Shown: one piece after another, positions 1 through 6,195 of the stretch
Numbering within the stretch: the stretch's first letter is position 1
Layout: every line of letters starts with the position of its first letter
Assembly (NCBI GenBank): GCA_900752475.1
Contig: CAADVJ010000072.1
Span: 1 to 6,350 of the forward strand
Source: an uncultured Collinsella sp.
Lineage (GTDB): Bacteria > Actinomycetota > Coriobacteriia > Coriobacteriales > Coriobacteriaceae
DNA length: 6,350 bases
Reading direction: 5' to 3'
Translations under genes and position numbers: made by a program
The notes under the pieces: model-generated
Databases searched by the model: none
The model's input: only the letters and a program-made list of their open reading frames with translations
Told to the model about the DNA's origin: nothing

Positions 1-80
1 TCCCCTTTCCCGCCCCGCCAGGGCCGGCACCGCCCCCCCAAAGGCGGCCCGCAGCGGAATTCTCCCCGGCGCCCCCGCGT
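1..80. other. C-rich window edge, not matching the expected accC 5' part
   Basis: By count this stretch is 43 C, 21 G, 8 A and 8 T (80% GC, strongly C-skewed), unlike the G/T-leaning coding sequence that follows. The accC reading frame stays open through it, but the translation is a run of Pro, Ala and Arg instead of the nucleotide-binding N-terminal region of biotin carboxylase. Recognisable accC sequence starts at about 81. An EcoRI-type GAATTC lies at 57-62. The simplest inference is an assembly or library artefact at a contig end, or a rearrangement junction. It should not be translated as part of AccC without checking. Confidence 0.5.
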
Positions 81-1259
81 CTTGCCGAGAGCTACCTCAA
101 CGACGATGCCGTGCTCACCTGTGCCGTAAAGTCGGGAGCTAAGGCAATTCATCCCGGCTATGGCTTTTTCTCCGAGAAGGCGAGCTTCGTGCGAGACTGC
201 GACAAGTATGGCCTGGCGTTTGTCGGTCCTTCGGCCGAGGTGATCGACAGCATGGGCGACAAGGACGCCGCACGTCGAACGGCTGCCGCGGCGGGCGTGC
301 CCATCGTTCCGGGCTGCGATTTGCTCAAAAGCCCCGAGGAGGCAACGGCCGAGGCCGAACGCATTGGCTGCCCCGTGCTTATTAAGGCGCGTGCCGGTGG
401 TGGCGGTCGCGGCATTCGCAAGGTCGAGCGCGTGGAAGATGCGGCAAAGGCGTTTATCGAGGCGCGTGCCGAGGGCGAGGCCGTTTTTGGCGACGGCGAG
501 TGCTACATGGAGAAGTTTGTCGCGCCGGCGCACCACGTCGAGGTGCAGATTATGGCCGATAAGCAGGGCCATGTGTTTTCGCTTGGCGAGCGTGAGTGCT
601 CGGTGCAGCGCCGCAACCAAAAGCTGATCGAGGAGAGCCCCGCGCCGTGCCTCGACGGACACGACGACATTCGTGCCCGCATGCACAAGGCAGCGCGTGA
701 CCTGGCTCGTGCCGTCGGCTACGAAGGAGCCGGTACCATCGAGTTCCTGTATTCGGACGACGGCAATTTCTACTTTATGGAAATGAACACGCGCTTGCAG
801 GTGGAGCATCCGGTTACGGAGTTTGTGACCGATACCGACCTGGTCAAGTGGCAGCTGCGCGTGGCAGCCGGCCAGCCTCTGCCCTTTGAGCAGGAGGACA
901 TGCCGGTCCGCAACCACGCCATGGAGTGCCGCATCAATGCCGAGACGCCGGACTTTCTGCCGTCATGCGGAACGGTCACCGCGTTGCGTGTGCCGGGTGG
1001 TCCGCGCGTGCGCTGGGATTCCGCCATGTTTACCGGTGCGACAGTTCCGCCGTACTACGACTCCATGCTCGGCAAGCTCATCGTGTGTGCGCCCACGCGT
1101 GACGGCGCCATTCGCAAGATGCGCTCGGCCCTGGGCGAGCTCGTGATTGAGGGCGTGAGCGAAAACAGCGAGCTTCAGCTCGACGTGCTGGCAAACGACG
1201 AGTTCTTGTCGGGCATGTATCACACCGATCTGATGGGGCATCTCTATGCTGATGAATAG
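81..1259 (+). CDS. accC: Biotin carboxylase subunit of acetyl-CoA carboxylase, 5'-truncated
   Basis: AccC uses ATP and bicarbonate to carboxylate biotin on the carrier protein AccB, the first half-reaction of acetyl-CoA carboxylase in the cytoplasm. Recognisable sequence begins with ESYLN near 87 and continues with AIHPGYGFFSE, the ATP-grasp glycine loop GGGGRGIRK (about 393-423), HHVEVQ, the substrate-binding NQKLIEESPAP (about 615-650), the metal-binding and catalytic EMNTRLQVEH (about 780-810), and RWDS followed by TVPPYYDSMLGKLI, which corresponds to the catalytic arginine region of the E. coli enzyme. The stop is TAG at 1257-1259. Compared with the about 449-residue E. coli protein, roughly the first 55-60 residues are missing. 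A GTG at 111 is in frame but lies inside the conserved domain, so it is not the true start. Pyruvate or propionyl-CoA carboxylase would share this domain, but the directly overlapping carboxyltransferase gene points to acetyl-CoA carboxylase. Confidence 0.95.
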   Translation, partial: LAESYLNDDAVLTCAVKSGAKAIHPGYGFFSEKASFVRDCDKYGLAFVGPSAEVIDSMGDKDAARRTAAAAGVPIVPGCDLLKSPEEATAEAERIGCPVLIKARAGGGGRGIRKVERVEDAAKAFIEARAEGEAVFGDGECYMEKFVAPAHHVEVQIMADKQGHVFSLGERECSVQRRNQKLIEESPAPCLDGHDDIRARMHKAARDLARAVGYEGAGTIEFLYSDDGNFYFMEMNTRLQVEHPVTEFVTDTDLVKWQLRVAAGQPLPFEQEDMPVRNHAMECRINAETPDFLPSCGTVTALRVPGGPRVRWDSAMFTGATVPPYYDSMLGKLIVCAPTRDGAIRKMRSALGELVIEGVSENSELQLDVLANDEFLSGMYHTDLMGHLYADE

Positions 1260-2970
1260 AAAAGCGAAGACGGTCAATGTCCTTGAGGGGCCGATAACCG
1301 AGTCGTGCGCCGAGTTTCCCGCGCGCCACGTGTTTATCAAGTGCCCGGAGTGCCGCCGTGTGATCGATGAGGCACGCCTACACGACAACCTCGAGGTCTG
1401 CCCTCGTTGCGGCAAACACTTCCGCGTGAGCGGTCGCACGCGCATGCGCATGACGGTCGACGAGGGCACGTTTGAGGAATGGGATGCTAATCTGGCGTCG
1501 GAGGATTTCCTCTCGTTTCCCGGCTATGCCGACAAGCTCAAGAGCGTGAGCGAGCGTTCGGGCGAGCGCGACGCCGTTGTGTGCGGCAGGGGCAAAATCT
1601 GCGGTTGCGATACCGCGTTCTTCTTTATGGACGCCAACTTTATGATGGGCTCGATGGGTTCCGTGGTGGGCGAGAAGATCTGTCGCACATTTGAGCGTGC
1701 GACCGAGCTGGGATTGCCAGTTGTCGGCTTTACCGTTTCGGGCGGTGCGCGCATGCAAGAGGGCGTGACATCGCTTATGCAGATGGCCAAGATTTCTGCG
1801 GCGGTTAGGCGCCACAGCGAGGCGGGCGGCCTGTATATCACGGTGCTCACCGACCCCACGACCGGAGGCGTAACCGCGAGCTTCGCCATGGAGGGCGACA
1901 TTATCCTGGCCGAGCCCGATGCCCTGACGGCATTTGCCGGCCCGCGCGTGATCGAGCAGAACATGCACAAGCGCCTGCCCAAGGGATTCCAGCGCTCCGA
2001 GTTTTTGCTGGAGCACGGCTTTTGCGATGCCGTTGTTCCGCGCGGCGAGATTGCGCTCACGGTAGGCGAGCTGCTGGCGCTGCACGAAGGGCACGCGCCC
2101 GGCTTGGGGGCACCGCATGAGATCGTGCATACGGGTCGCCGCGGCAAAAAGCTGGGGCACTTGTTCAAGCGCGCGGCGGCGCCAAAAACCGCGCTCGAGA
2201 TTGTCAAGCAGACCCGCTCGGCAGATCGCGCCACGGCGGGCGAGGTGATCTCGCTGGGCCTGGATGGATTTGTGGAGCTGCACGGCGACCGTTACTTTGG
2301 CGACGACGCCGCTGTGGTGGCTGGCATTGGCTGGAAGGACGGGCGCCCCGTAACGGTCATCGCCATCGAGCGCGGCACCACGACCAAAGAGCGTATGCGC
2401 CGCAACTTTGGCATGGCGCATCCCGAGGGCTACCGTAAAGCGCGTCGCCTGATGCGCCAAGCCGAAAAGTTTGGTCGGCCGGTTCTGTGCCTGGTCGATA
2501 CTTCGGGCGCGTTTTGCGGCATCGGTGCCGAGGAACGCGGTCAGGGCGAGGCTATCGCCCAGAATCTCATGGAGATGAGCGGCCTTAAGACGCCGATTGT
2601 CTCGGTGGTAACAGGCGAGGGCGGCTCTGGTGGCGCGCTGGCGCTGTCCGTGGCCGACCGCATCCTGATGCTCTCGAGCTCGGCCTATTCGGTCGTGAGC
2701 CCCGAGGCCTGTGCGTCGATTCTGTGGAAGGATACCGAGCGCGCGAATGAGGCCGCCGAGGCGCTTAAGCTCACGGCTCCCGATCTGTTGGCGCTCGGTA
2801 TCATCGACGGCATTGTTGACGATAGGGGTCTGTCGCATGAGGAGATCGCCGGCGCCGTCATGTCCTCGGCATTTGATGCCTTCGATACGCTTGGGCGGCT
2901 CGACGACGCGACCCTCACAAACCTCCGCTACGAAAAGTACCGCGCAATCGGTCAGTATCGCACGATGTGA
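1246..2970 (+). CDS. accDA: Fused acetyl-CoA carboxylase carboxyltransferase, beta (AccD) plus alpha (AccA)
   Basis: This 574-residue protein carries both carboxyltransferase subunits, which move the carboxyl group from carboxybiotin to acetyl-CoA to give malonyl-CoA. Residues 1-280 are AccD: a zinc ribbon with Cys33, Cys36, Cys52 and Cys55 (CPEC, 15 residues, CPRC, the E. coli AccD spacing), then GSMGSVVGEK, SGGARMQEG (165-173) and DPTTGGVTASF (203-213). About 20 linker residues follow (roughly 281-300). Residues 301-574 are AccA: FVELHGDRYFGDD, RRNFGMAHPEGYRKA (385-399), DTSGAFCGIGAEERGQGEAIA, GEGGSGGAL (457-465) and VVSPEACASILWK. The long N-terminal helical part of E. coli AccA is missing, as in short Gram-positive forms. 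The AccD and AccA parts are one open frame with no stop, so this is a real fusion and not a frameshift join. The start ATG at 1246 has GGGG at 1235-1238; ATG at 1252 is an alternative. It overlaps the end of accC by 14 nt, which suggests translational coupling. All key motifs are intact. Confidence 0.95.
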   Translation: MLMNRKAKTVNVLEGPITESCAEFPARHVFIKCPECRRVIDEARLHDNLEVCPRCGKHFRVSGRTRMRMTVDEGTFEEWDANLASEDFLSFPGYADKLKSVSERSGERDAVVCGRGKICGCDTAFFFMDANFMMGSMGSVVGEKICRTFERATELGLPVVGFTVSGGARMQEGVTSLMQMAKISAAVRRHSEAGGLYITVLTDPTTGGVTASFAMEGDIILAEPDALTAFAGPRVIEQNMHKRLPKGFQRSEFLLEHGFCDAVVPRGEIALTVGELLALHEGHAPGLGAPHEIVHTGRRGKKLGHLFKRAAAPKTALEIVKQTRSADRATAGEVISLGLDGFVELHGDRYFGDDAAVVAGIGWKDGRPVTVIAIERGTTTKERMRRNFGMAHPEGYRKARRLMRQAEKFGRPVLCLVDTSGAFCGIGAEERGQGEAIAQNLMEMSGLKTPIVSVVTGEGGSGGALALSVADRILMLSSSAYSVVSPEACASILWKDTERANEAAEALKLTAPDLLALGIIDGIVDDRGLSHEEIAGAVMSSAFDAFDTLGRLDDATLTNLRYEKYRAIGQYRTM

Positions 2971-3018
2971 CAAAGGGACAGTCCGCATGTCACATTGGGA
3001 AAGGGTTCCTGTGTCACA
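2966..3018. repeat. REP-like imperfect palindrome at the accDA end
   Basis: TGTGACA at 2966-2972 is repeated in inverted orientation as TGTCACA at 2988-2994 and again at 3012-3018. Inside the first pair is a small inverted repeat GGAC-A-GTCC (2976-2984). The outer arms 2966-2980 and 3004-3018 match as an inverted repeat at 12 of 15 positions. The element supplies the accDA stop codon (TGA 2968-2970) and covers the first possible start codons of the next gene. There is no T-tract, so it is not a standard intrinsic terminator. A related copy lies at 4232-4258. The sequence style resembles dispersed intergenic palindromes; that it is a genome-wide family is inference. Confidence 0.6.
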
Positions 3019-4225
3019 AGTTTCTAACACCTCGTTTACAACGACGGTCTCATCAAACGCCATGGCTGTGGTGGATTATCTGTCCAAAAGCATGATGTCG
3101 GCGCTGCCGTTTATTGTCTGCGCGGCGTTGTTCCGCACCGTCGCCGTCATTATGGGCGAAGGCATGCTGGGCCTGTGGTCTGCCGATTCCGATATCTATC
3201 GCCTGTTCTACAGTTGGCTCTATAACGCCGGTTACTACTTTTTGCCCATTTATCTTGGTTGGGCGGCCGCCCGCCAGCTCGGTTGCTCGGAGCAGCTGGG
3301 CATGATGCTGGGCGGCGTATTGATTGCGCCCGATCTGCTTAAGCTCGTCGATGCCGCATCGACGACGGGGGCATCGATGACTTCCGTGTATGGCCTGCTT
3401 CCCGCGCCGGTCAACGATTACACGACGACTGTTATTCCGATTCTCATCTCGGTACCCGTGCTTTGGCAAGTGGAGTGTTTCTTTCAGCGCGTTATCCCTA
3501 AGGCCGTGGCGTTTTCGTTTGTTCCGTTTGCGACCATGCTTGTCATGGTTCCGGTTTCGCTGTGTATTACGGCGCCGGCGGGCAGCTATTTGGGCATGCT
3601 GTTGGGCCAGCTTATGTTTATGCTTGGCAATTCCGGTGGCATCGTGTCGCTGTTCACGCTCATGGGGCTTGCCGCGGGCTGGGAGTTCCTTAAGATCGCG
3701 GGCGTCAGCAACGTTGTCCTATCGCTCGCCTATGCGCAGTTTATGAGTGTGGGAACGGATTCGTGCATCCTGATCGCCGCGACGATGGCAACGTTTGCCG
3801 TTTGGGGCATGCCCTTCGGCGCGTCGCTCCGCGTTGCGGATAAGGACGAGAAGACGCTCATGCTGGGCTATTCAATCTCGGGTGTTCTTGGCGGCGTAAG
3901 CGAGCCGGCGCTGTACGGTTGCGGCTTTAAATATGGCAGGTGCCTGACGTGCATGGCCATTGGCGGCGCCGTCGGAGGCCTTGTTGCGGCCGTGGGCCAC
4001 GTTACGGCCTATACCATCGGCATGACGAATGTCCTCATGGTCATTGGCTTTGCCACGGGCGGCATCCCGAACCTGCTGTGGTGCTGCGCTGCCGGCGGCA
4101 CGGCATTTGCGGTGTCTGCGGCGCTGAGCTACTGCTTTGGCGTGGTGCCGGCGAAGGGACAGGCGACGGGGGACGGAGGCGATTCGCCCGAAACAGTGGC
4201 GAGCGCTGCTGAAGTAAGCGCATAA
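2987..4225 (+). CDS. PTS sugar transporter EIIC subunit, stand-alone
   Basis: This 412-residue membrane protein has about ten hydrophobic segments and matches the EIIC domain of the glucose/beta-glucoside/sucrose PTS superfamily, which binds and translocates a sugar while a partner EIIB phosphorylates it. Family marks are FLPIYLGWAAARQLG (85-99), LGGVLIAPDL (108-117), TTTVIPILI (146-154) and the sugar-site motif GVSEPALYG (303-311) with Glu306. No EIIB cysteine motif or EIIA domain is fused or adjacent, so partners must be encoded elsewhere. The stretch where BglF-type proteins have GLHWG reads LAAGWEFLKI (228-237) and lacks the histidine, so substrate cannot be assigned. The C-terminal about 25 residues are polar and low-complexity. 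The start is uncertain: ATG 2987 (AAAGGG upstream, 9 nt gap), GTG 3011 (AAAGGG, 5 nt gap) and ATG 3062 (no good ribosome site, but at the domain edge) are all in frame, and the first two lie in the repeat. It begins 16 nt after accDA, and I see no convincing promoter between them, so read-through from the acc genes is possible. Confidence 0.85.
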   Translation: MSHWERVPVSQVSNTSFTTTVSSNAMAVVDYLSKSMMSALPFIVCAALFRTVAVIMGEGMLGLWSADSDIYRLFYSWLYNAGYYFLPIYLGWAAARQLGCSEQLGMMLGGVLIAPDLLKLVDAASTTGASMTSVYGLLPAPVNDYTTTVIPILISVPVLWQVECFFQRVIPKAVAFSFVPFATMLVMVPVSLCITAPAGSYLGMLLGQLMFMLGNSGGIVSLFTLMGLAAGWEFLKIAGVSNVVLSLAYAQFMSVGTDSCILIAATMATFAVWGMPFGASLRVADKDEKTLMLGYSISGVLGGVSEPALYGCGFKYGRCLTCMAIGGAVGGLVAAVGHVTAYTIGMTNVLMVIGFATGGIPNLLWCCAAGGTAFAVSAALSYCFGVVPAKGQATGDGGDSPETVASAAEVSA

Positions 4226-4231
4226 ACCTGT

Positions 4232-4258
4232 GCGACAAAAGGACGATCCCTTTGTCGT
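4232..4258. repeat. REP-like hairpin after the PTS gene
   Basis: CGACAAAAGGA (4233-4243) and TCCCTTTGTCG (4247-4257) form an 11-bp stem with one mismatch and a CGA loop; a G-T wobble at 4232/4258 extends it. The left arm is close to TGTGACAAAGGGAC at 2966-2979, so it belongs to the same repeat style as the element upstream of the PTS gene. It is followed by TGTTCC and not a T-run, so it is a weak terminator at best. It lies 6 nt after the PTS stop codon. Confidence 0.6.
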
Positions 4259-4263
4259 GTTCC

Positions 4264-4300
4264 AAGGCCGTGGCTCGTGTGGGCTGCGGCCTTTTGTATC
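4264..4300 (+). terminator. Intrinsic terminator downstream of the PTS gene
   Basis: AAGGCCGTGGCTC (4264-4276), loop GTGT (4277-4280) and GGGCTGCGGCCTT (4281-4293) form a 13-bp RNA stem with three G-U wobbles, followed by TTGTATCTT. The GC-rich stem with a short loop and a T-rich tail is the classic Rho-independent layout. It separates the acc-PTS transcript from the metal transporter gene. Confidence 0.75.
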
Positions 4301-4327
4301 TTGAGGACAAAGTGGCTACACTACAAT
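4301..4327 (+). promoter_or_regulatory. Possible promoter for the metal transporter gene
   Basis: A TTGAGG box at 4301-4306 and TACAAT at 4322-4327 are separated by 15 nt, which is short. An alternative pairing is TTGTAT (4294-4299) with TACACT (4317-4322) at 17 nt. Each is a partial match to the housekeeping consensus. The location, just after a terminator and about 50 nt before the start codon, supports a promoter here, but the exact boxes are uncertain. No operator or riboswitch fold is evident. Confidence 0.35.
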
Positions 4328-4374
4328 CCGTTTGAGCAATAGATATATAGGTAGTACCGTGGGGGCGGATGTAG

Positions 4375-5529
4375 ATGGTCGAGTGGATTGTTGGGCGCGC
4401 ACAGGGCGATCGTGCGCGTGTGGGCACGTTAGCGGGCATGGTGTGTATTGTCGCCAATGTTGCGCTTTGTGCTGCGAAGGGTGCAATTGGTGTGGTTTCG
4501 GGATCGGTTTCGATTGTTGCGGATGCCATGAACAACCTGTCCGATGCCAGCTCGAATATCGTGAGCGTGCTGGGCTTTAAGCTGGCGAGCAAGCCGGCCG
4601 ACCCCGAGCATCCTTACGGCCACGGTCGCTACGAGTATCTCTCGGGTCTGGTCGTGGCGGCACTCGTGCTGCTGATTGGCGTTGAGCTGGTGAAGTCCTC
4701 GGTCGAGCGCGTCATCCACCCCGAACCTGTCGAGTTCTCGCTTGCCCTGGTGGCAGTTCTAGTGCTTTCGATGGTCGTAAAGCTCTGGATGGCGGCCCTC
4801 AACCAAAAGCTCGGCGACCGTATCGAGTCCGAGACACTGCATGCGACGGCTCAGGATTCCAAGAACGATGTCCTTGCCACGGGTGCCGTGCTGGCGTGCG
4901 CAGTTGTTTCGCAGGTGACGGGCATCAATCTTGACGCTTGGGTCGGCCTTGCCGTTGGTGCCTATATTGGCTGGAGCGGTTTTGAACTCATCCAGGATAC
5001 GGTGAGCCCGCTTTTGGGCCAGACGCCCGATCCTAAGCTGGTCAAGCACATTCGAGACAAGATCATGAGCTATCCCGGCGTTTTGGGCGTTCACGATTTG
5101 ATGGTTCACGACTACGGCCCGGGCAGGAAGTTCGCAAGCGCTCACGCCGAGATGGCGGCCGAAGCCAGCCCGATGGAAAGTCACGACACGCTCGACAATA
5201 TTGAGCAGGCGTTTAGGAACGAAGACGGCATGATTGTCACGCTCCATTACGACCCCATCGTGACCGACGACCCCAAGGTGGCGAGCATGCGTTTACGCAT
5301 TAACGCAATGGCTCAGGAGATCGATAGTCGCCTCTCGATTCATGACCTGCGCTGTGTGCCGGGTCCTACGCACACCAATGTGATTTTCGACTGCGTGCGC
5401 CCCTCGGATCTGCAAATGAGTGCCGAGGACCTAAAGCACGCGCTGGCACAACGGGTCGAGTCGGAATACCCCAAGTCGATTGCCAAGATCACGATCGATG
5501 AAGACTACGTAGGCCATACCCACGAGTAG
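4375..5529 (+). CDS. Cation diffusion facilitator (CDF) family metal transporter with extended C-terminus
   Basis: This 384-residue protein is a CDF-family exporter, which moves divalent metal ions out of the cytoplasm in exchange for protons. Six hydrophobic segments lie at about 15-41, 42-66, 88-108, 119-142, 165-182 and 186-205. The metal-site positions are Asn53 and Asp57 in ADAMNNLSDASSN (helix 2) and Asp161 and Asp165 in DSKNDV (helix 5). The HPYGHGRYEYLSG loop (79-91) is typical of the family. An Asp pair in helix 5, in place of His-xxx-Asp, has been associated with manganese-type CDFs, so Mn2+ is a reasonable but unproven guess; zinc and iron are alternatives. Residues about 213-297 are the usual cytoplasmic dimerisation domain (PGVLGVHDLMVHDYGPG). 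About 87 further residues include LSIHDLRCVPGPTHTNVIFD (320-339), which reads like a second, diverged copy. The protein ends in HTHE. The start ATG follows an in-frame TAG directly and has GGGGGCGGA 5 nt upstream. Confidence 0.92.
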   Translation: MVEWIVGRAQGDRARVGTLAGMVCIVANVALCAAKGAIGVVSGSVSIVADAMNNLSDASSNIVSVLGFKLASKPADPEHPYGHGRYEYLSGLVVAALVLLIGVELVKSSVERVIHPEPVEFSLALVAVLVLSMVVKLWMAALNQKLGDRIESETLHATAQDSKNDVLATGAVLACAVVSQVTGINLDAWVGLAVGAYIGWSGFELIQDTVSPLLGQTPDPKLVKHIRDKIMSYPGVLGVHDLMVHDYGPGRKFASAHAEMAAEASPMESHDTLDNIEQAFRNEDGMIVTLHYDPIVTDDPKVASMRLRINAMAQEIDSRLSIHDLRCVPGPTHTNVIFDCVRPSDLQMSAEDLKHALAQRVESEYPKSIAKITIDEDYVGHTHE

Positions 5530-5568
5530 GGCTGCGCCGGCAAAGCAAGTTATACAGAAGGGGAGAGC

Positions 5569-6195
5569 ATGAAGCGTCTATATCTACTCCGCCACGGCCA
5601 GACAGAATTCAACGTTAAAAAGCTCGTCCAGGGTCGCTGCGATTCACCGCTCACCGATTTGGGCCGTCAGCAAGCCGGGATGGCAGCCGCATGGCTCAAA
5701 GCCCACGACGTCGTTCCCGACAAAGTGGCCTCATCACCCTTAGGCCGAGCCATGGACACAGCTCAGCGCGTCGCATGCGAGCTCCTCGGCCCGGACGCAG
5801 CAGTCGAGCCCTGCGAAGGCATCATCGAGCGCTGCTATGGAACCTTCGAGGAAGGTCCCCACGACGCATTGCCTACCGACGTCTGGGATCCCGGCGAGGA
5901 TTTGGTCCCCTTCGGAGGAGAAGGAAGCCGCGCGCTGCAAGAGCGCATGGTAGACACTCTCACCAATATCATGGGCGCCGAGGGCATCGAAACCCTCCTG
6001 GCAGTAAGCCACGGCAGCGCCAGCCGCCAATTCATCAAAGCTGCAGTCCCAGAGGGCTTCGAGCTCCCAACAAAACTCCCCAACTGCGCCATCATGATCT
6101 TCGATTTCGAAGAGGAAAAGCCACAAGCAGAAGGCGAGCCAATGCAATGCAAGTTCACCCTCCAGCAAATTGTGGATCCCCAACAAAGTAATTAG
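5569..6195 (+). CDS. Histidine phosphatase superfamily protein (phosphoglycerate mutase-like)
   Basis: This 208-residue soluble protein belongs to the branch of the histidine phosphatase superfamily that acts through a phosphohistidine. The N-terminal LRHGQTEFN motif gives Arg8 and the nucleophile His9; SSPLGRAMDTA supplies Arg60, IIERCYGTFEE supplies the likely proton donor Glu87, and VSHGSASR supplies the second histidine His148. All core residues are present, so it should be active. The length fits small phosphatases of the PhoE/CobC/YhfR kind better than glycolytic GpmA (about 230-250 residues with its own insertions). The substrate cannot be told from sequence. The start ATG has a strong ribosome site, AAGGGGAG at 5558-5565. 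It lies 39 nt after the metal transporter with no terminator between, so they may share a transcript. Its coding strand is A/C-rich while the genes before it are G/T-rich, which suggests a different history or former orientation. Confidence 0.9.
   Translation: MKRLYLLRHGQTEFNVKKLVQGRCDSPLTDLGRQQAGMAAAWLKAHDVVPDKVASSPLGRAMDTAQRVACELLGPDAAVEPCEGIIERCYGTFEEGPHDALPTDVWDPGEDLVPFGGEGSRALQERMVDTLTNIMGAEGIETLLAVSHGSASRQFIKAAVPEGFELPTKLPNCAIMIFDFEEEKPQAEGEPMQCKFTLQQIVDPQQSN

Noticed and set aside
111..113. GTG as the true start of accC
   Set aside because: It is inside the conserved domain, and homologous residues (ESYLNDDA) lie in frame directly upstream, so the gene is truncated and not short.
2530..2560. 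Altered AccA motif DTSGAFCG in place of DTPGAYPG as a defect
   Set aside because: To my knowledge the Ser/Phe/Cys version occurs in AccA of other Gram-positive bacteria, and surrounding catalytic motifs are intact.
2711..2986. Upstream extension of the PTS frame into accDA
   Set aside because: The translation is Arg/Ser-rich shadow sequence of accDA with no EIIC similarity; the family domain starts at about 3062.
2966..2994. CRP-like operator (TGTGA and TCACA half-sites)
   Set aside because: The half-sites resemble the CRP consensus, but they are about 18 nt apart where 6 nt is needed, and the palindrome is better explained as a repeat shared with 4232-4258.
1378..3063. Long minus-strand open frame of 561 codons opposite accDA
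   Set aside because: It lies antisense to a gene with complete family motifs, its translation is His/Arg/Ala-rich with no recognisable domain, and it is expected from the high-GC codon usage of the real gene.
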